A stretch of 64,000 nucleotides of DNA from Streptomyces cyaneus (GCF_004028635.1 NZ_RQJW01000020.1:62001-126000), one strand, 5' to 3'; shown: positions 16,024 through 25,168, counted from the stretch's first letter. Notes: a model not told the origin generated them from the letters alone. Numbers and translations: made by a program.

Positions 16024-17010
16024 TCAGCCGAGGGCGTCGAGCAACTCGCGCTCGCGCTGCGCGCTGAGGCCCGCGCGCCTTTCCCGGTCCAGCCCCTGCT
16101 CGCGTTCCCAGCGCAGCGTGTCGGCCAGCATCTCTGCCGGGGGCCGGTGACGCAGCCCCGCGGCGCGTGCCGAGGACCCGTCCCGGGCCGACCACCCTTC
16201 CCAGCCCGGCTCAACCAGCCACATCGCCAGCGATTCGGGCCCCATGTACTGGGCCACGCCGTTGGCGAGCAGCCACGCCGATTCGGCGGTGACCACCGGA
16301 CCGGTGTGCCCGCCGGCGGCGCGAGACAGCTCGATCCACTCTTCGAACGGAACGACCGGGCCGACAGCGTTGTATGTGCCAGTGGTTCCCGTCTCCGCGC
16401 AGTCGAGCAGCCAGGAGGTGAGGTCCCGCACGTCGACCACTTGGGTGGGCACGTCCGGTGTGTCGGGGACCAGCATCGGCCCTCGCGGATCGCGTGCGGC
16501 GCGGGCGACCCAGTAGCCGGAACGCCCGCTGTGATCGCCCGGGCCGCCGATGAGCCCGGCTCGTGCGATGAGGAGACGGTCGCCCACAGCGGCCGTCGAC
16601 GCCTGCTCGCAGGCGACCTTCGCCTCGCCGTACAACTCGCGGTCGACCTCGCTCCGGTCGGTCGGGGCGAGCAGGGCCGCGGACTCGTCCGCCCCCAGCG
16701 TGGCGTGGGAGGCGTAGGCGTTGCCGGACGAGACATACACCCAGTGCCCGGCCTTGCTGCCCAGCACGTCGAGCGCTCCACGAACGAAGCCCGGCTGCCA
16801 TGACACCTCGACGACCGCGTCCCATACCCGGTCGAGCAGGGGCTCGTACGCCGATGGATCACGCCGGTCGGCGGCGACCAGTGTCGCTCCGTCCGCGACT
16901 TCTCCGCTCTCGCCACGCGCGAGGCAGGTCACCCGGTGGCCGCGTTCGATCGCCTGCCGCGACAACTCCCGAGCCACCCATGCCGTTCCGCCAAGAACCA
17001 GGATCTCCAT
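16024..17010 (-). CDS. NAD(P)-dependent epimerase/reductase, extended SDR
   Basis: A 328-residue extended short-chain dehydrogenase/reductase-like protein starting MEILVLGGTAWVARELSRQA. The nucleotide motif is LGGTAWVA instead of the usual GxxGxxG, as in atypical SDR reductases. The active-site region has VYVSSGNAYA near residue 92 and YGEAK (YxxxK type) near 125. Actinobacterial NAD-dependent epimerase/dehydratase annotations fit this type; the substrate is unknown. It stands alone, ahead of a degraded mobile-element zone on its 5' side. Confidence 0.85.
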   Translation of the reverse strand: MEILVLGGTAWVARELSRQAIERGHRVTCLARGESGEVADGATLVAADRRDPSAYEPLLDRVWDAVVEVSWQPGFVRGALDVLGSKAGHWVYVSSGNAYASHATLGADESAALLAPTDRSEVDRELYGEAKVACEQASTAAVGDRLLIARAGLIGGPGDHSGRSGYWVARAARDPRGPMLVPDTPDVPTQVVDVRDLTSWLLDCAETGTTGTYNAVGPVVPFEEWIELSRAAGGHTGPVVTAESAWLLANGVAQYMGPESLAMWLVEPGWEGWSARDGSSARAAGLRHRPPAEMLADTLRWEREQGLDRERRAGLSAQRERELLDALG

Positions 17011-17056
17011 ACCGACACACAAGCACCGGGATCACCGCCCGGCCAGGCGGATTCGC

Positions 17057-17146
17057 TGACAGCAGATGGCCAGCTGTCAGATCGATCTCCTGGCCTTCGC
17101 CAGCGTCGCCTGCACCCTCATCTGCTACCGCAGACTCGCCAAATGA
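17057..17146 (+). pseudogene. C-terminal relic of an IS5-like transposase
   Basis: The frame ending in a stop at 17144-17146 reads CQIDLLAFASVACTLICYRR followed by LAK. It resembles the tail of IS5-family transposases, where a YLAFLGLAA..CCYKRL motif is usual. The rest of the gene is missing. An 8-bp inverted pair, CTGACAGC (17056-17063) and GCTGTCAG (17073-17080), overlaps its 5' edge. Confidence is limited because only about 25 codons remain. Confidence 0.45.
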
Positions 17147-17169
17147 GATGGCTTCTAAGCCTGTTCAAG

Positions 17170-17290
17170 ACGGACAAGCTTCGGCGTGAAGCGCAGAAGC
17201 TTATGGAGGCGGCAGGTGTACGCCGGGTCCGCCTGTACGACGCGCGCCATGCCTGTCTGTCCTGGATGGCCAACAACAGTGTTCAGCCAG
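17170..17290 (+). pseudogene. Tyrosine recombinase (integrase) fragment
   Basis: About 40 codons encode AQKLMEAAGVRRVRLYDARH followed by ACLSWMANNSV. This is the conserved box II region of actinomycete tyrosine integrases, normally V.LYDARHACLT.L...GV, with catalytic Arg and His. The sequence before and after does not continue the domain and the catalytic Tyr is missing. The fragment points toward tRNA-Pro, 390 nt away, consistent with the residue of an integrative element that used that tRNA as its attachment site. Confidence 0.7.
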
Positions 17291-17614
17291 CTTGGTCCAC
17301 CAACGAGGCGTTGCGCGAAGTACGTGTCAGCACCAGCGTGCGGACGGTGTCTGGCGGGCTGCCATCCCTTGGGAAGCGTCGCTGACCTGCGGTTTAGTGG
17401 GGGGACCATGTCGCCGAGGCGAGCGAGCGCCATGCGCCACGACCGACTGACATGGCGGCGTCGATGCTGCCCTGGAGGACTCGTGGCGGCCCCACTGACT
17501 GGGCGCAGGTCGGTGCAGCGGGTCAGGAGCTGACTGAGCGCTTGTCCCCGTGCGAATCGTCACGCACTTCGTCATTCGTGAGAAATTGCGAGATATGAGC
17601 CCTGGAAACGATCA

Positions 17615-17667
17615 AGGGCCCCGTCTCACCTAAGTGATCCAAGGCCCTGACCTGCGACTACGTAGTC
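17615..17667 (-). terminator. Possible tRNA-Pro terminator and palindromes
   Basis: Just 3' of the tRNA, GACTACGTAGTC (17656-17667) is a perfect 12-bp palindrome. AGGGCC (17615-17620) can pair with GGCCCT (17643-17648). Either hairpin could end the tRNA transcript. The segment also repeats ACCTGCGAC from inside the tRNA gene, which could be a scar of past integration. Confidence 0.4.
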
Positions 17668-17676
17668 CTATAGTAG

Positions 17677-17750
<74 letters not shown>

Positions 17751-17904
17751 GTGCCGTCTGACCTGGGGTTTCCCCCGGCCGAACGCGCATGGAAACAATA
17801 CCGCACTCGGGTCGGTGGTCGCGCACTCCTTTTGTCCGGGGCGCCCGGGGCACCCGGGACACCCGGGGCTGCCCGGGGTGTTCGCGGCGTCCCAGGGCGG
17901 ATGA

Positions 17905-18264
17905 TCAGTCGCCGGTCGGCAGACCCAACTCGGGGTAGGCATCCAGCAGGCGCGACGGGGCGGCCTGGCGCCAGGAGTCGGCAAGGATGTCGCGCAGTTC
18001 GTCCTCGTCCTCGACGGCGGCGAGCCGGACCCGCACCCAGGCGAACTGCGCCTCGTGGTCGGCGATCCAGAACTTCTCCGGCTCGGCCAGGACGAGTTCG
18101 TCGCGCTCCTCCTTGGGGCAGCGCACCGCGATGGAGCTCTCGTCCTCGGGCAGCGTGGCGAACATCTTGCCCGCGACCCGGAACGTGGGCATGCTCCAGG
18201 CGATCTTCTCCGTCGTGTCCGGCAGGGAAAGGGCGATACGGCGTACGTCTTCGGCATCCGGCAT
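17905..18264 (-). CDS. MmcQ/YjbR family protein
   Basis: A 119-residue cytoplasmic protein starting MPDAEDVRRIALSLPDTTEK, with the family landmarks TFRVAGKMFATL near residue 28 and FAWVRVRLAAV near 77. The YjbR fold resembles a CyaY-like DNA-binding fold; its role is unknown. The length is normal. A GC-rich CCCGGGG-type direct repeat (about 17835-17885) lies between its stop and the tRNA. Confidence 0.88.
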   Translation of the reverse strand: MPDAEDVRRIALSLPDTTEKIAWSMPTFRVAGKMFATLPEDESSIAVRCPKEERDELVLAEPEKFWIADHEAQFAWVRVRLAAVEDEDELRDILADSWRQAAPSRLLDAYPELGLPTGD

Positions 18265-18353
18265 GAGAGGCACGGTAGCGGCCGGCACTGACAATCACCT
18301 GGTGAGAGGGGCCGGTCTCTCTCCCCCCGCGAGACAGCCCCCGGTAACGGACC

Positions 18354-18839
18354 CTAGAAGCTGAAGTTCATGAATGCCCCGTGGCCGCGCTCGGCCGCCG
18401 CGCCGAAGAACTCGACCAGTCCCTCGTAGGCGTGCTCGAGCCAGCCGAGCTCGCCCTCGGGGTCGATTTTCCACGTGTTGGGGTACACGGCGTCCTTCGC
18501 CATCCGCTCCGGGTCGTAGTGGGCAGCCAACCGCTCCCACGGAGTTGCCCCCAGCTGCCGGGCCAGGCTCGCTATTTGTTCCGCGTCCCACCCGAACAGA
18601 GTGCCGTCCTCCAGGATCATGAACCCGTCCATCAGGAATTCGAGAGGCACCTCCGCCTCGTCGAACAGGAACTGGAGGCCGCCCCAAGCCTTGTCCGGCC
18701 CGCCGAAGGGGCGGTCCGGGGCCGGGAAGTTGTCGCCGTCGTACAGCTGGTCGACGTATTCCTCGGCCCAACTCGGCTCCCGCTCCGCCCTGGCCAGCTC
18801 CTCCGTCGTCGCGCTGATGAACGAGATACTCACACCCAT
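18354..18839 (-). CDS. DUF1877 (YfbM-like) protein
   Basis: A 161-residue protein starting MGVSISFISATTEELARAER, with the DUF1877 pattern: short N-terminal strands, a WGGLQFLFDE core near residue 52 and a C-terminal HAYEGLVEFFGAAAERGHGA helix-strand. No enzymatic motif is visible and the family has no established function. It is preceded by its own gap and is probably transcribed alone. Confidence 0.85.
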   Translation of the reverse strand: MGVSISFISATTEELARAEREPSWAEEYVDQLYDGDNFPAPDRPFGGPDKAWGGLQFLFDEAEVPLEFLMDGFMILEDGTLFGWDAEQIASLARQLGATPWERLAAHYDPERMAKDAVYPNTWKIDPEGELGWLEHAYEGLVEFFGAAAERGHGAFMNFSF

Positions 18840-18961
18840 GCCAGGCAATCCCCCTTGGCGTACCGCTTGTTCGACCCTTTGGGCCCTTTGTCGATCAACG
18901 ACGGGGAGTGTTCCACGCGGCACTGACAATCGGGCCGCTGCGCTGACAGTCGGGCGACCGG

Positions 18962-19474
18962 TCACAGGTACTTGTAGTAGATCGTCGTGGGCCGCAGCAC
19001 TCCGGCCGGGCTCGCCGCGTAGTCGGGGATCACCCCGGCGCGGGTCCAGCCGGCCGAGTCGTACAGGCGCTCGGCGAGGCTGTCGGTCTCGGTGTCCAGG
19101 TGCAGGAGGGTGACACCGGCGCCGATCGCCGCCTGCTCCGCGGTCGTCAGGAGCCTGCGGCCGAGGCCCCGCCCCCGCGCGTCCCGGTGCACCATCAGCT
19201 TGACCAACTCGGCGCGGTGGCGGCTGTTCGGTTTGTCGGGGAAGTCCAGGCTGACCGTGCCAACGGTTCGCCCACCCTCCTGCGCCACCCACACAGCCAG
19301 CCGCCCGGCGCCGACGCCGGCCGCGCGCTCCTTCCACCAGGCCATGGCAGCCGTACGGTCGAGAGGCGCGAGGAAGCCGACGGAGGCACCGTCCTGCACG
19401 GTGTCCACCAGCAGGTCGGCCAACTCCTCGATCCTGTCCAGCAGTTGGGCCTCGTCCAGTCGCGTCACGATCAC
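18962..19474 (-). CDS. GNAT-family N-acetyltransferase
   Basis: A 170-residue acetyltransferase using acetyl-CoA. Motif A is clear in LMVHRDARGRGLGRRLL near residue 93 (R/Q-x-x-G-x-G/A). The C-terminal strand carries TDSLAERLYDSAGW. The GTG start at 19474 overlaps the TGA of the XRE-cupin gene (GTGA), so the two are co-translated and the regulator probably controls or responds to the same substrate. The acceptor is unknown. Confidence 0.9.
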   Translation of the reverse strand: MIVTRLDEAQLLDRIEELADLLVDTVQDGASVGFLAPLDRTAAMAWWKERAAGVGAGRLAVWVAQEGGRTVGTVSLDFPDKPNSRHRAELVKLMVHRDARGRGLGRRLLTTAEQAAIGAGVTLLHLDTETDSLAERLYDSAGWTRAGVIPDYAASPAGVLRPTTIYYKYL

Positions 19475-20055
19475 GGCAGCACCACCGCCAGCAGGTACCG
19501 CACCGCTCCGGTCCCCGCGCACCGGAACCGCGTCGGCCCCCACACCCGCATCCGCAAACAGTCCCCGACGCCGAGATGGTGCTCGACCTCCTGAACCGTC
19601 ACGTCGAGCTCCCCTTCCAGCACCCAGATGTGCTGCTCCAACCCCGGTACGGGCGGCCTGTCGTACGCGATGTCGGCGCCCGCGGCGAGCTGTCCCTCGA
19701 CGAGTTCGGCGCGCAGCCCGGCATGCGGCGGCGACACCGAACGGCGTACGAATCCGGAGGCGCGGTCCTCCCACACCGGCTGCTCGGCCGCCCGCACCAG
19801 CAGCGCGGGCTCGGACTCGACCTCGCTGAGCAGTTGGGACATGGTCCGGCCGTAGACGTGACACAGGCGGTTCAGCAGCGAGGCGGTGGGGCTGATCTCC
19901 GCCCGCTCGGCCCGGGACAGGGTCGACCGGCTGATGCCGGTGCGTTCCGCCAACTCGCCGAGGGACCAGCCATGTTCGGAGCGCAGCTCGGCCAGGCGGG
20001 CGCCAAGGCGGGTGTCGACCGTGTCGGGGACTCCACTATCGTCCATCTGTTTCAC
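19471..20055 (-). CDS. XRE-family regulator with cupin domain
   Basis: A 194-residue regulator with an N-terminal HTH (about 17-72, ERTGISRSTLSRAERAEISP) and a C-terminal cupin domain (about 115-190, EQHIWVLEGELDVTV and VGDCLRMR). It forms a two-gene unit with the overlapping GNAT acetyltransferase gene. XRE-cupin plus GNAT pairs are common in actinomycetes; the regulator probably senses a small molecule that the acetyltransferase modifies. Its promoter region carries the inverted half-sites TTTCACATCCGGGA and TCCCAGATATGAAA (about 20048-20081). Confidence 0.9.
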   Translation of the reverse strand: MKQMDDSGVPDTVDTRLGARLAELRSEHGWSLGELAERTGISRSTLSRAERAEISPTASLLNRLCHVYGRTMSQLLSEVESEPALLVRAAEQPVWEDRASGFVRRSVSPPHAGLRAELVEGQLAAGADIAYDRPPVPGLEQHIWVLEGELDVTVQEVEHHLGVGDCLRMRVWGPTRFRCAGTGAVRYLLAVVLP

Positions 20056-20101
20056 ATCCGGGATGTTATCCCAGATATGAAACGACAGTGTTACGGGAGG
20101 C

Positions 20102-21004
20102 TCACTCCCCCGCCACGTCCCCGAGCGCGTCCAGCACCGGCCGGATCAACGGGTGCTCCTCGGCACCTCGCCGCACGGCCGCGAAGACCCGGCGCGTGGG
20201 CGCGACCCCGTCCACGGGCCGTACGACGACGCCCGTGAGGTCCATGCCGCGCAGCGCCGAGCGCGGTACGAGCGCCACTCCCGCGTCGGCCGAGGCGAGG
20301 GCGACGACGGCTCGGAAGTCGTCCGAGGAGTGTTCGAGGCGGGGCTGGAAGCCGGCATTCTCGCAGGCCAGGACGACCACGTCGTGGCAGGGGTTGCCGG
20401 GGTACGGGCCGATCCACGGGTCCTTGGCCAGTTCGGCGAGCGGGACCTCGGCCGCGTCGGCCAACCGGTGGCTCACCGGGACGACCGCGTCGAAGGGCTC
20501 GGCGTACAGCGGCACGTGGGCCAGGCGCGGGTCGTCGGCGGGCGGCGCCCCCCGGTACTCGACGGCCACCGCGATGTCGACCTGCCGGTCCAGCACCATC
20601 GGCAGGCTGGCGTCGCCCTCGGCGTCCTGGACGCGGATGCGGATGCCGGGGGACGTCATGGCGAGGCGGCCCACCGCCGGCGCGACGACCAGGGCGATGC
20701 CGGTCGCGAAGGAGGCGACCGTGACCGTGCCTGCCGCGCCCGAGCTGTACGCCGCGAGCTCGGCTTCCGCCCGCTCCAGCTGGGCGAGGACGGCGTTGGC
20801 GTGGCTGAGCAGGATCTCGCCGGCCGGGGTCAGCCGTACGCCCTTGGCACCGCGCTCCACCAGGCGGTGGCCCGTCTCCTGCTCGAGGGCGGTCAGCTGC
20901 TGGGAGACGGCCGACGGGGTCAGATACAGCGCGGCGGCAGCCGCCGTCACCGTACGGTGGTCGGCCACCGCACGGAGTATGTGGAGCCGCCGCGCTTCGA
21001 TCAT
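20102..21004 (-). CDS. LysR-family transcription regulator
   Basis: A 300-residue LysR regulator with an N-terminal winged HTH (about 5-62, LYLTPSAVSQQLTALEQETG) and an effector-binding domain (about 92-292, AAGTVTVASFATG). It lies just downstream of kbl on the same strand (38 nt after its stop), an arrangement that could make it part of the tdh-kbl transcript. LysR regulators usually act on a divergent neighbour, and none is present here, so its target is uncertain. Confidence 0.92.
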   Translation of the reverse strand: MIEARRLHILRAVADHRTVTAAAAALYLTPSAVSQQLTALEQETGHRLVERGAKGVRLTPAGEILLSHANAVLAQLERAEAELAAYSSGAAGTVTVASFATGIALVVAPAVGRLAMTSPGIRIRVQDAEGDASLPMVLDRQVDIAVAVEYRGAPPADDPRLAHVPLYAEPFDAVVPVSHRLADAAEVPLAELAKDPWIGPYPGNPCHDVVVLACENAGFQPRLEHSSDDFRAVVALASADAGVALVPRSALRGMDLTGVVVRPVDGVAPTRRVFAAVRRGAEEHPLIRPVLDALGDVAGE

Positions 21005-21042
21005 GGGATCGATTATCGCAATATGTCAGGGCCGGTCGGACG

Positions 21043-22236
21043 TCAGGCTTCCAGTTCCGCCCGGGCCGCGACGAAGGCATCGACGGCACGGTTGACGTCG
21101 TCCGTCGAGTGCGCGGCGGACAGCTGGACGCGGATGCGGGCCCGGCCCTGCGGCACGACCGGGTACGAGAAGCCGATCACGTACACGCCACGCTCCAGCA
21201 GCAGCTCCGCCAGCAGGCCCGCCTTGGCCGCGTCGCCGATCATCACGGGCGCGATGGCGTGCTCGCCGGGAAGGATCTCGAAGCCCTCCTCGGTCATCCG
21301 GCGGCGGAACAGTGCGGTGTTCTCGTTCAGCCGCACGCGCAGGTCGTCCGCCGACTCCAGCAGGTCGAGGACCTTGAGCGAGGCCGCCGCGATCACCGGG
21401 GCGAGCGTGTTGGAGAAGAGGTACGGCCGCGAGCGCTGGCGCAGCAGGGCGACGATCTCGGCGCGGGCCGCGACGTAGCCGCCGGAGGCGCCGCCGAGTG
21501 CCTTGCCGAGGGTGCCTGTGATGATGTCGACGCGGTCCATGACGCCGTGCAGCTCGGGCGTGCCGCGGCCGCCGGGGCCGACGAAGCCGACGGCGTGCGA
21601 GTCGTCGACCATGACCATGGCGTCGTAGCGGTCGGCGAGGTCACAGATCTCGCGCAGCGGGGCCACATAGCCGTCCATCGAGAAGACGCCGTCGGTGACG
21701 ATCAGTCGGCGCCTCGCGGACTGTGCCTCCTTCAACTGTCGCTCCAGGTCGGCCAGATCGCGGTTGGCGTAGCGGAACCGGCGGGCCTTGGACAGGCGGA
21801 TGCCGTCGATGATCGACGCGTGGTTCAGCGCGTCGGAGATCACCGCGTCCTCCTCGCCGAGCAGTGTCTCGAACACGCCGCCGTTGGCGTCGAAGCAGGA
21901 GGAGTACAGGATCGTGTCCTCCTGGCCGAGGAAGGCGGACAGCCGCGCCTCCAGTTCCTTGTGCACCTCCTGCGTGCCGCAGATGAAGCGGACGGACGCC
22001 ATGCCGTAGCCCCAGCGGTCGAGGGCCCCGTGGGCGGCGGCGATCACCTCGGGGTGGTCGGCGAGGCCGAGGTAGTTGTTGGCACAGAAGTTGAGGACCT
22101 CGCCCGGGCGGCCGCCCGCGGTCACGTCGACGGTCGCGGACTGCGGGGTGCCGATCACACGCTCGGGCTTGTGCAGGCCGGCGGCGCGGATCTCGTCGAG
22201 GGTGGCGCGGAGGTCGTCGCGCACGGAGTCGAACAT
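21043..22236 (-). CDS. kbl: Glycine C-acetyltransferase (2-amino-3-ketobutyrate CoA ligase)
   Basis: A PLP enzyme that cleaves 2-amino-3-oxobutyrate with CoA to glycine and acetyl-CoA, the second step of threonine catabolism. The 397 residues match the E. coli enzyme length. Features are NFCANNYLGLADHP near residue 49, VDDSHAVGFVG near 210 and the PLP-lysine segment TGTLGKALGGASGG (Lys245). It follows tdh by 62 nt on the same strand, the classical tdh-kbl pair in reverse orientation to E. coli kbl-tdh. Confidence 0.97.
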   Translation of the reverse strand: MFDSVRDDLRATLDEIRAAGLHKPERVIGTPQSATVDVTAGGRPGEVLNFCANNYLGLADHPEVIAAAHGALDRWGYGMASVRFICGTQEVHKELEARLSAFLGQEDTILYSSCFDANGGVFETLLGEEDAVISDALNHASIIDGIRLSKARRFRYANRDLADLERQLKEAQSARRRLIVTDGVFSMDGYVAPLREICDLADRYDAMVMVDDSHAVGFVGPGGRGTPELHGVMDRVDIITGTLGKALGGASGGYVAARAEIVALLRQRSRPYLFSNTLAPVIAAASLKVLDLLESADDLRVRLNENTALFRRRMTEEGFEILPGEHAIAPVMIGDAAKAGLLAELLLERGVYVIGFSYPVVPQGRARIRVQLSAAHSTDDVNRAVDAFVAARAELEA

Positions 22237-22298
22237 CGGACAGCTCCTGAAGGTGCTCGCGGTTGGGGGGAGTTGCACAGATCGGGGGGTACGCGCGG

Positions 22299-23327
22299 TT
22301 ACGCGGACCAGTCGAGGATGACCTTGCCGCCGCGGCCGCTCGCCGCGTCGGCGAACGCCGCCTCGAAGTCGCGGTAGCCGTACCGGCCGGTGATCACGGG
22401 GGCGAGGTCGAGGCCGCCCTCCAGCAGGACGGACATCGCATACCAGGTCTCGAACATCTCGCGGCCGTAGATGCCCTTGATGGTGATCATCGAGGTGACG
22501 ATGCGGGCCCAGTCGACGGGGAACTCCTGCGCGGGCAGGCCGAGCATGGCGATCCGGCCGCCGTGCGTCATGTTGGCGATCATGTCGCGCATGGCCTCGG
22601 GGCGGCCGGACATCTCCAGGCCGATGTCGAAGCCCTCGCGCAGGCCGAGTTCGCGCTGCCCGTGGGCGATGCTCGCCTCCGACACGTTCAGCGCGAGGCT
22701 CACGCCCACCTTGCGCGCCAGTTCGAGCCGTTCCTCGCTCACGTCGGTGATCACGACGTTGCGCGCGCCCGCGTGCCGGGCCACGGCCGCCGCCATCAGG
22801 CCGATCGGACCGGCGCCGGTGATCAGGACGTCCTCGCCGACCAGCGGGAACGACAGCGCGGTGTGCACGGCGTTGCCGAACGGGTCGAAGATCGCGGCGA
22901 TGTCGAGGTCGACGGGCACACGGTGCACCCAGACATTGGTGGCGGGCAGGGCAACGTACTCGGCGAAGGCACCGTCGCGGCCTACACCGAGGCCGATGGT
23001 GGCCCGGCACAGGTGGCGCCGCCCGGCGAGGCAGTTGCGGCACTTGCCGCAGACGAGATGGCCCTCACCGCTGACCTGGTCGCCGATGGCGATGTCGGTG
23101 ACGTCGCGGCCCGTCTCCACGACTTCGCCAACGAACTCGTGGCCGACCACGAGCGGGGTGCGGATCGCCTGCTGGGCCCAGCCGTCCCAGGACCGGATGT
23201 GCAGATCGGTGCCGCAGATCCCGGTGCGCAGCACCTTGATCAGTACGTCGCCGGGTCCGACGGCCGGTTCTGGAACGTCCGCGAGCCAGAGCCCGGGCTC
23301 CGCCTTCTCCTTGACCAGCGCCTTCAA
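22299..23327 (-). CDS. tdh: L-threonine 3-dehydrogenase
   Basis: A zinc medium-chain dehydrogenase oxidising L-threonine to 2-amino-3-oxobutyrate with NAD+. It is 342 residues, one more than E. coli Tdh. The catalytic zinc region is GICGTDLHIRSWDGWAQ with GHEFVGEV near residue 64. The structural zinc loop is CGKCRNCLAGRRHLC and the Rossmann motif is GAGPIGLMAA. The TTG start (MKALVKEKAEPGLW) was chosen because AGGAG lies 8 nt upstream. The product is used by the adjacent Kbl. Confidence 0.96.
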   Translation of the reverse strand: MKALVKEKAEPGLWLADVPEPAVGPGDVLIKVLRTGICGTDLHIRSWDGWAQQAIRTPLVVGHEFVGEVVETGRDVTDIAIGDQVSGEGHLVCGKCRNCLAGRRHLCRATIGLGVGRDGAFAEYVALPATNVWVHRVPVDLDIAAIFDPFGNAVHTALSFPLVGEDVLITGAGPIGLMAAAVARHAGARNVVITDVSEERLELARKVGVSLALNVSEASIAHGQRELGLREGFDIGLEMSGRPEAMRDMIANMTHGGRIAMLGLPAQEFPVDWARIVTSMITIKGIYGREMFETWYAMSVLLEGGLDLAPVITGRYGYRDFEAAFADAASGRGGKVILDWSA

Positions 23328-23577
23328 CGCTACGGCTCCTGAGGGTGAGTCCCGGCTGCGGGCCGCGGGCATGCCGAGGGAGCCCGCAACCGGGGAGAGG
23401 GGTGGAATCGCGTAGCAATCTGCCGTACGACGGCGCCCCGGTCCATCGAGGATTTCTTAAGCGGCGCCACAGCTTTCCTTCACGCCCTCGGCCGAGGTAC
23501 GGCGTCGCTGTGCCCGTCCCCCGATACACGCCCCGGACCGGTCGGCCGGCAGATGACCGGCGGTCGACCGTCCGCCG

Positions 23578-24156
23578 TCAGAGCAGTGGGAGCCCGTCGA
23601 CCTCCCGTCGCTCCAGCCGCGTGATCAGGTCTGCCGCCGATGCCTTGATGGTCTCCAGCCCCGCCCTCCCCCACGGCCGCGGCTCCACATCGACGACACA
23701 CACCGTGCCGAGCACCATCCCCGTACTGTCGATGAGCGGTGCCCCCATGTAGGAGCGGATGCCGAACTCGTCGACGATCGGATTGCCGGCGAAACGCGGA
23801 TAGTCGCACACGTCCTCCAGGACCAACGCCTTGCGTCGCACGACCACATGGGGGCAAAACCCATGGTCGCGCTCCATATAGCGGCCCAGCTGCGGCTTGG
23901 CGTCATCGGAGCGCTCAAGGGTCACCCTGTGCCGCACATGCAGGCCTGCGAAGAACTGCCGGTTCTCGTCGATGAAGTTGACCATGGCGTACGGCGCCCC
24001 GGTGAGGGCGGCGAGATGGTCCGCGAAGACGTCGAGGGCCGGGTCCGCGTGCTCGCCCAGGCCCAGGCTCAGCAGTCGACGTGCGCGAGCGGGGGCCTCC
24101 TTGTCCTCGGGGGTGAGCAGCAGGCGAGCGATGGGGCGGGGTGGGCCGTAGCTCAT
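23578..24156 (-). CDS. GAF-domain protein of the conservon
   Basis: A 192-residue protein consisting almost entirely of one GAF domain (about 30-185; APYAMVNFIDENRQFFAG, DHGFCPHVV, YMGAPLID, LGTVCVVD). GAF domains bind small molecules or cyclic nucleotides, but this family with the conserved HGFC region is often of unknown ligand. It is transcribed 61 nt after the cvnD GTPase, and Streptomyces conservons often carry an extra gene at the 3' end, frequently a P450 or a GAF protein. Confidence 0.88.
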   Translation of the reverse strand: MSYGPPRPIARLLLTPEDKEAPARARRLLSLGLGEHADPALDVFADHLAALTGAPYAMVNFIDENRQFFAGLHVRHRVTLERSDDAKPQLGRYMERDHGFCPHVVVRRKALVLEDVCDYPRFAGNPIVDEFGIRSYMGAPLIDSTGMVLGTVCVVDVEPRPWGRAGLETIKASAADLITRLERREVDGLPLL

Positions 24157-24217
24157 GGGCGGATTCCGTCGCTGTGGGCGTAGGTCATATGCGGCTCCGT
24201 CCTGGTGTGTGCGGGTG

Positions 24218-24817
24218 TCACATGTGGGCGCCGTGGCTCGGCGCGTGTGCCGGCGTGTGCGCGATGAGATGCCGGACGAGTGTCAGCAGGGTCTGGACAC
24301 CGGAGCTGGAGATCCTGGCGTCACAGCGGACGACGGGGATCTCCGGGTCGAGGTCGATGGCGGCGCGGACCTCCTCGGGGTCGTACCGATAGGCCCCGTC
24401 GAACTCGTTGATCGCGACGATGAAGCCGAGGCCGCGCTGCTCGAAGAAGTCGACGGCGGCGAAGCAGTCCTCCAGGCGCCGGGTGTCGGCGAGGATGACC
24501 GCGCCGAGCGCACCCTCGGAGAGTTCGTCCCACATGAACCAGAAGCGTTCCTGTCCGGGCGTGCCGAACAGATACAGGACATGTTCCGGGTCGAGCGTGA
24601 TGCGGCCGAAGTCCATGGCGACCGTCGTCTCGACCTTGTTCTCGACGCCCTCCAGACTGTCGGTCGCGGCGCTGACCGTGGTGAGCAGTTCCTCCGTGCT
24701 GAGCGGCGCGATCTCGCTCACCGCGCCCACGAAGGTCGTCTTGCCTGCCCCGAACCCTCCCGCCACCAAGATCTTCAGCGCGGTGGGGAACGGGTCAGAG
24801 CTGTCGTCGTAGTCCAT
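24218..24817 (-). CDS. cvnD: Conservon small GTPase (CvnD type)
   Basis: A Ras-like small GTPase of 199 residues. It shows a P-loop GGFGAGKTTF (about 20-29), the switch II motif LFGTPGQERF near 83 and a G4-type NEFDG near 135. In conservons CvnD forms a membrane-associated complex with CvnA, B and C that resembles eukaryotic G-protein signalling. Its start lies 23 nt inside the 3' end of cvnC. The C-terminal tail is His/Ala/Pro-rich (AHTPAHAPSHGAHM). Confidence 0.95.
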   Translation of the reverse strand: MDYDDSSDPFPTALKILVAGGFGAGKTTFVGAVSEIAPLSTEELLTTVSAATDSLEGVENKVETTVAMDFGRITLDPEHVLYLFGTPGQERFWFMWDELSEGALGAVILADTRRLEDCFAAVDFFEQRGLGFIVAINEFDGAYRYDPEEVRAAIDLDPEIPVVRCDARISSSGVQTLLTLVRHLIAHTPAHAPSHGAHM

Positions 24818-25166
24818 CGAGCACTGCCTCCAGAAGAGCCCGGTCTGTCGGGTTGTGGTGGAACTCGGGGGGCTTGGTGGTGAGCGCCCCGCCGTCGACG
24901 AGGTCCGACAGCAGCACCTTGGTGACCACAGCCGGCAGCTTCAGGTGGGCGGCTACCTCGGCGACCGAGACGGGGGCGCGGCACAGGTCCAGCGCCTGCT
25001 CGTGCTCGGGGCCCAGGTAGCCGAGGGGGGTCGCCCCGGTGGCCATCACCTGCGACATGAGGTCGAGCACGATGGTGGGCCGCGTACGGCCGTTGCTGAC
25101 CGTGAAAGGGCGCACCAGCCGTCCGGCCGCCTCGTCGAGCCAGGGCCCGTCGCCGGCCGCCGTCAC
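24795..25166 (-). CDS. cvnC: Conservon DUF742 protein (CvnC type)
   Basis: A 123-residue DUF742 protein (winged-helix-like), third member of the conservon. Recognisable blocks are LVRPFTVSNGRTRPT near residue 15 and LPAVVTKVLLSDLVDGGALT near 77, the latter an HTH-like region. The GTG at 25166 has GAGG 8 nt upstream; a TTG at 25172 overlapping the cvnB stop is the alternative. It is packed between cvnB and cvnD with overlaps, which supports co-translation. Confidence 0.93.
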   Translation of the reverse strand: MTAAGDGPWLDEAAGRLVRPFTVSNGRTRPTIVLDLMSQVMATGATPLGYLGPEHEQALDLCRAPVSVAEVAAHLKLPAVVTKVLLSDLVDGGALTTKPPEFHHNPTDRALLEAVLDGLRRQL

Positions 25167-25168
25167 GT

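Noticed and set aside
17835..17890. CCCGGGGC repeats next to the tRNA as a possible attachment site
   Set aside because: The repeats are simple GC runs and do not match the tRNA 3' end, so they cannot be its duplicated core.
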